Source of the DNA: Salvator merianae
Lineage: Eukaryota > Chordata > Lepidosauria > Squamata > Teiidae
Direction: 5' to 3'
NCBI GenBank assembly: GCA_003586115.2
Contig: QVOM02000042.1
Coordinates: 31,425,679 to 31,489,678 of the forward strand
DNA length: 64,000 bases
Position numbers and translations under genes: made by a program. Below, piece by piece: positions 59,810 through 64,000 of the stretch; the stretch's first letter is position 1; every line of letters starts with the position of its first letter. The notes below the pieces were generated by a model. That model searched no databases and was not told where the DNA came from. It saw only the letters and a list, made by a program, of their open reading frames with translations.

Positions 59810-60897
59810 TTTTTTTATAATATAATGTTTTATTTTAAATTATATAAAACATGTATTATTCCCTACAGGGTACATTCCTACATTAGTCTTGTTGATTACA
59901 TGTTGATTCCTGCTTCAAAAGTTTCTTCTAGATTTCATGTTTCTTGTCCTTCCTGGCTTCTTAGTTCCTTTCTTCTTCCAGCCTGTCTTCTTTCCCTTTT
60001 ATTCTTCAAATCCAGCAATAACAGGTTTATTTTCTAATTCTTGTAGAAAGTCAATAAAGGCTTTTTAACAAACGTATCCACCATCATGGGCCTGTTCGCA
60101 CTTAGTGAGTGGTACGTTTCAGGACGCATGCTAGAACACAGGATCCGCACTTGCAAACAGTCCCAGCTGACCCGAAATCTACCAAAGCCAACCTGGTGCT
60201 TACCTGAATCCAACCAGTCGTCGTCAACTAAATTGTAGTCTCCAACCTGACCTGCATGATCAGATGAGGATCAAGGAAGGTGCGTTTGCACCATTTCCAG
60301 GTTCAAAATGGCAGTGGGGTGGGGCCGGCGGGGCCACACAGGTGCAGTCTGACAGTTCGCACCCCGGTTGGGACTTTGGGGTCCAGACTCTGGTGGCTTT
60401 TTGGACACAGGTTCGAACACAGCTACTGAACGAGTACGCTCCCATTTGCACTGCGTCCAGAACTCATCAGCTTGTGGAGTGTTCCAGTGCTGACAGGTGC
60501 AAAGACCTCTCTCTGTACTCCGTACCTACCGGCCCAAACCATGCTAATTAGACCGTTATACTGTCATAAGTGCAAACAGGCCCCATATTTCTAAATAAGT
60601 TGGTCAATTTGTCCATCTCAGTGGGATCCATCATTTTAATCAACCAGTCATCTGCCAAAGGTATTTTAACTCCTTTCTATTTGTGTGCATAGACAATTCT
60701 AGATAAATTTCTGATTTAAAAGGAGTATTGATCTTTAAAATCTTCTGCAAAATTGTATATTTGCACCTCCCTTTTTTTTTGCTTTTGAACAGGCCCACCA
60801 GTTATGATAAAAAGTACCTTCTTGCGTTTTACATTTCTGACACTTACTTGACAAACCTTGATACATTGTTGATATTTTATAGGTTGTTAAGTACCAC
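59810..60897 (-). mobile_element. L1 LINE insertion, antisense, with 17-bp target duplication
   Basis: CAGCTGAAAC-TATTTC occurs on both sides (59793-59809 and 60898-60914, one mismatch), and a T-run at 59809-59817 directly after the left copy is the poly(A) tail of a minus-strand insertion. The minus-strand frame at about 60735-60965 contains ICFSWWYLTTYKIS and CQKCKTQEGTFYHNWWACSK, matching the zinc-knuckle-like C-terminus of L1 ORF2. Part of the right-hand frame is outside the insertion limits by chance reading-through. A Harbinger-like MITE is nested inside at 60088-60583. Confidence 0.8.
60088..60583. mobile_element. PIF/Harbinger-like MITE nested in L1, 496 bp
   Basis: Ends GGGCCTGTTCGCACTTA and TAAGTGCAAACAGGCCC are inverted repeats with one mismatch. 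CAT flanks both ends (60085-60087, 60584-60586). GC-rich and related to family A (16727, 47795) in terminus and layout. Confidence 0.9.
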
Positions 60898-60970
60898 CAG
60901 CTGAAACATATTTCACGGTTCATGGGGTTCATTTCAAACCAAACCAGAAGAAAGGTGGTGCACATCTCTA
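60898..60970. mobile_element. hAT-like right terminus
   Basis: GGTGGTGCACATCTCTA at 60954-60970 is a hAT-type right end like those at 25097 and 49410. The next eight bases, GTCAGGCC, should be the target duplication, but no left copy was found in the window. Confidence 0.55.
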
Positions 60971-60978
60971 GTCAGGCC

Positions 60979-61545
60979 ATGTCACTACTTGCCAGTCCAA
61001 GGCGCCTCTATGCGTTCAAGAAGGCACCGACTGCTACCCCATCTCCATCAGGCACCTTGCAGCAATTACACTGTTCCCTTTTTTGATGCAATAACCAGCA
61101 AAGGCACCTCCTTTACAGGGTGGTTTCTTCCACCCCGCACAAAAGAGGCACCATTCTTTGGTTTCTTTCCTGTAATGAGCACCTCCCCCCAATAGTGGAG
61201 ACACGGCCTCAGATAGAGGTGTGCTGCGAAGGATAACTAGGAGGCACAAGGAGGCAAAGTCTGCTATGCTGGCTCTTGCCATCAGTATTCAGCTTCTTCC
61301 CATTTCCAGCAACTGTCCATGAACCTTTACTTAAGTCTTTCTCTGTTCTTCAGCCACTCATCACTCTGAATGTGCAAGGAGACCAGGTATTTCCCTCTCA
61401 ATAAGGTGCCCATGCTGTGAACTCAGTTTTAGCAGATCCTAATGACAGCATTGAATTCAGAAGTTCTCTGATAACCAGCAATAGGATCTGAACCAGGAAC
61501 CTATGCCAGGTAAGACACTGCGGTTTCTGTCTGGGTCAGTATTGT
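60979..61545. other. No gene recognised
   Basis: No exon or element identified. Confidence 0.5.
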
Positions 61546-61547
61546 TA

Positions 61548-62939
61548 CAGGACGTGCTCTGGGGGGAAATGTTTGTTTTTGGAAATAGCCACCCCAGGCA
61601 CTAAACCATGAAGGGTTTGATCAGTTGGGCAGGTTTTAATAATGCTAAAAGCTGGCACAAAAAAACCAAATAAAGAGGAGGTAATCCTTGAAAACAATGG
61701 TGCATCTTTATTAAAACCCAGCAAAAGAAATCCAAAGAAATAACAAAAATCAATGTAATTTGTTAGAATTAGCTAGTTTCATAGGTACCATAGGTAGTTG
61801 GGCACTTGAAAAGGGAACAGAAAAGGCTTGGCTCCAGACTTAAGTAAGAAGACCTAGTTAGTGTGTGAGAGAAGGGGTGGGGGAAGGAGGGGAAGAGAGA
61901 AAGAGTCTGGAAGAAGCTAGCAGTGGAGACTAAAAAGGTCCCTAGCACTAAAGGGTAAATCTCACCCATCTGCAGTCTTCTTCAGGTGGATCTTCACCAT
62001 GCCAAACAAGAAAATTTGGGGAAAAGATGCATAGGGCTCTTGCAGGCAAATGGGTTAAAAATCAGAGAGTGGGAAGTGGAAGATACTCCACAGCTCTTTT
62101 GCCAAGGGGCATAGAGAGAGATATGGAAATCCCTCTTCAAGTGAAATCAAAAGAAAAACAAAGGAAACTGCAAAGCAAAAGCATCAAGGAGTCTTATTGG
62201 AAAAATCCGTAAAAGCAGCTCTTAGCCAGGGAAAATGGGGCTGAGATAGATGATCATTCTTCATTCTTCCTCTTCTCCTAGTTATTATGTCTCCCCTAAC
62301 TTATAATGTCTCTTTTTCTTCCTAATAGGAAAACCTAAACTTTTATATTCTTTTTCCAAGTAGAAAAAGGGGCAAACCTCTCTCATTGGATGAGAAATTG
62401 ATGGAAATCTTGACTTTTGATAGGTCCTTTTAGCACAAGAATTTAAACTTATTGGTCAAGAGGTGCGTTGAGCCAAGATGTGTGTTGGGTCATGTAGAGA
62501 CAAACAGACAACTACACAGGTTGATGAGCTTAAGTTCTGCTGTTTGCATTCTTAATGAGAAGTTCTCAAGATGTAGACTTGAACAATAGGACTAGTTTTG
62601 ATGGGCAGATACTTGTCCAATTCCTTTGTTAACCATTAATTCGTAATTTCCTGAGCTGGCTCAAGCAACCAGGTTAAGTTCTTCAAGAGATAAAGGAAAA
62701 ATGTTGGTCTCTTTGCAGGCAGGCTTGTCCTTTTAAAAATGGATGCAAGCAGAGGAAATTTGGTCTCTACAGGGCCCAGGATTCTGGTCAGTTTCCCTAT
62801 ATTTGAAACCTTTCTGACTTATATTTCATGGAATCCATGTCCATTTGTATATAAGAGTCTCTGTGCTCCTGCTTTTACATGGAAGGGCTAGAGTGTCTGT
62901 TACAGTATGGACCCTCAGTGTCACAACAAACTTCCAGGG
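61548..62939 (-). mobile_element. Possible LTR (solo), antisense
   Basis: On the minus strand the block begins TGTTGTGACACTGAGGG and ends CCTGTAACA, so it has the TG...CA form of an LTR. An AATAAAG motif near 61715 is in the right orientation for polyadenylation. No matching target duplication, primer-binding site or coding domain was found, so this is tentative. Confidence 0.25.
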
Positions 62940-63559
62940 GGTTGCATTCTGCTCCTGATGTGTCACCTGCCACTCGCATTGCTTTCATTTCTAGTGCTCA
63001 TATGATCAACTGAAGCAGTACTACAAAGGTCCTGCAGTGCCTCATAGGACTACTTTTGGCCTAGCTCCTGGCTGTAGTTGCAGTATCAGCCCTGCACATA
63101 TTGGCATGTACATAGGTACCTTAGGAAATGTTCAAAAATTCCTCAACTCTTAGAATTACTTTACGTTAAGAACTACAATTCATGCAACATGATGACAACT
63201 ACAGAATACAATGTAAAATATTAATTATAACATTCTTAGTAAGGATGTGATGCCACCTTAATAATTTCTCCCTTGTGCTCTTTAGTATGCTGAAGAAAAG
63301 ATACAGGTTTCTCTGCAGCTAAGGCAAGAATGGCTTTTAAAGTAATTAGAAATCTTACTCTGCTCTTGTTTTCTGTTATATTGTGTCAAACTTCTTGACA
63401 TTTAATGCAGTGTGGGAAGAACAAAAAGCATCACTGAAGTATAAGATTTTGGTTTGTTTTCATTTCCAGTTGAAAGCTATGATTTGCTTCCTTTTCCACC
63501 TTCCCAATCCTACTTATGTTTACTGTTTCATTAACTCTTTATGACCCATGCTGATGTTC
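62940..63559. other. No gene recognised
   Basis: No exon or element identified. Confidence 0.5.
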
Positions 63560-63680
63560 ATGGAGGTGTCTCAACGGCTGCTATAATTGTTTCTAGATAC
63601 TGCTTCCAGGTTGGAAAGACAAGCAGGATGCCTCCAAAGCCCATTTGCAGGGAGTCAAGAGCAGGTGAAGTCTTTGCCTT
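63560..63680 (+). mobile_element. LINE 3' tail fragment (GCTGGATCAGGCC family)
   Basis: Matches the middle of the other tails: GATACTGCTTCCAGGTTGG, GACAAGCAGGATGCC, GGGAGTCAAGAGCAGGTGAA. The terminal GGCCTGATCC part is absent, so the copy is truncated or decayed on the right. Confidence 0.65.
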
Positions 63681-64000
63681 TATAATAGAATTTAATATTC
63701 CTATGTTGTTGTTGTTTTTTTTAAAAAAACTTCTCTTTACTGTCCTCCGGAACAATTTTGTTCTGATCAAGATTCATCTCACTGTTACTTGACTTTTTCA
63801 TGGATTTGTATAGATAAACATTCTTGAGCAGGGGCAAGTAATAGAGTTTAGTTTTCTTTGAGTCAGAGAACGTGGAAGAATAAGGCAGCATCCTCAGTGG
63901 AGTGCTGTATCCACACAGCAGACTAATTCACTAGGATGGAATGAACTGTCTGCACGGGATCAGATGTTGGAACAGATGCTGACACAGAAATGGAATGGAG
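63681..64000. other. No gene recognised
   Basis: Unassigned sequence up to the window edge; T/A-runs at 63712-63730. Confidence 0.5.

Overview
This window reads as intergenic or intronic DNA from a vertebrate nuclear genome, most likely a squamate reptile (lizard or snake). The evidence is the repeat mix: CR1 LINEs ending in ATTCTATG repeats, L2-type and squamate L1 LINEs, LINE 3' tails of the 'GCTGGATCAGGCC' type, tRNA-derived SINEs, PIF/Harbinger-like MITEs and hAT MITEs. There are no bacterial-style operons, rRNAs or tRNA genes. The species cannot be fixed from sequence alone.

Only one segment looks like a host gene: a minus-strand candidate terminal coding exon at about 54920-55178, with a 3' splice acceptor and an AATAAA signal on its 3' side. 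I do not recognise the protein. Its other exons were not found, so much of the window may be intron or flank of that gene or of others.

Layout. 1-180: a CpG-dense block of unknown nature. 180-5600: an antisense CR1/L2-like LINE, a (TATC)n microsatellite, a LINE 3' tail, a sense L1 ORF2 remnant and a foldback element. 8.7-17.3 kb: five MITEs with 3-bp target duplications and the best-preserved LINE, a 5'-truncated CR1 with reverse transcriptase (11.7-13.18 kb). 17.3-26 kb: degenerate repeats, antisense LINEs, and an old LINE broken by two later insertions, one of them a 608-bp hAT MITE with nested hairpins and a perfect 8-bp target duplication. 28-39 kb: a LINE RT fragment, more MITEs, a second hAT MITE, microsatellites. 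40-53.7 kb: SINEs, L2 and L1 fragments, more MITEs and a third hAT MITE. 54.7-55.2 kb: the candidate exon. 58-61 kb: a three-level nest (hAT-like end, interrupted by an L1 with a 17-bp target duplication, interrupted in turn by a Harbinger-like MITE). 61.5-62.9 kb: a possible LTR, weakly supported.

The main pattern is the density of non-autonomous DNA transposons: about 16 elements with termini close to GGGCC(T)nTTYGCACT and 3-bp target duplications, in at least six families, several CpG-rich and several with an internal conserved hairpin. No transposase gene lies in the window, so they must have been mobilised in trans. Long stretches between these items contain nothing I can name and are listed as such.
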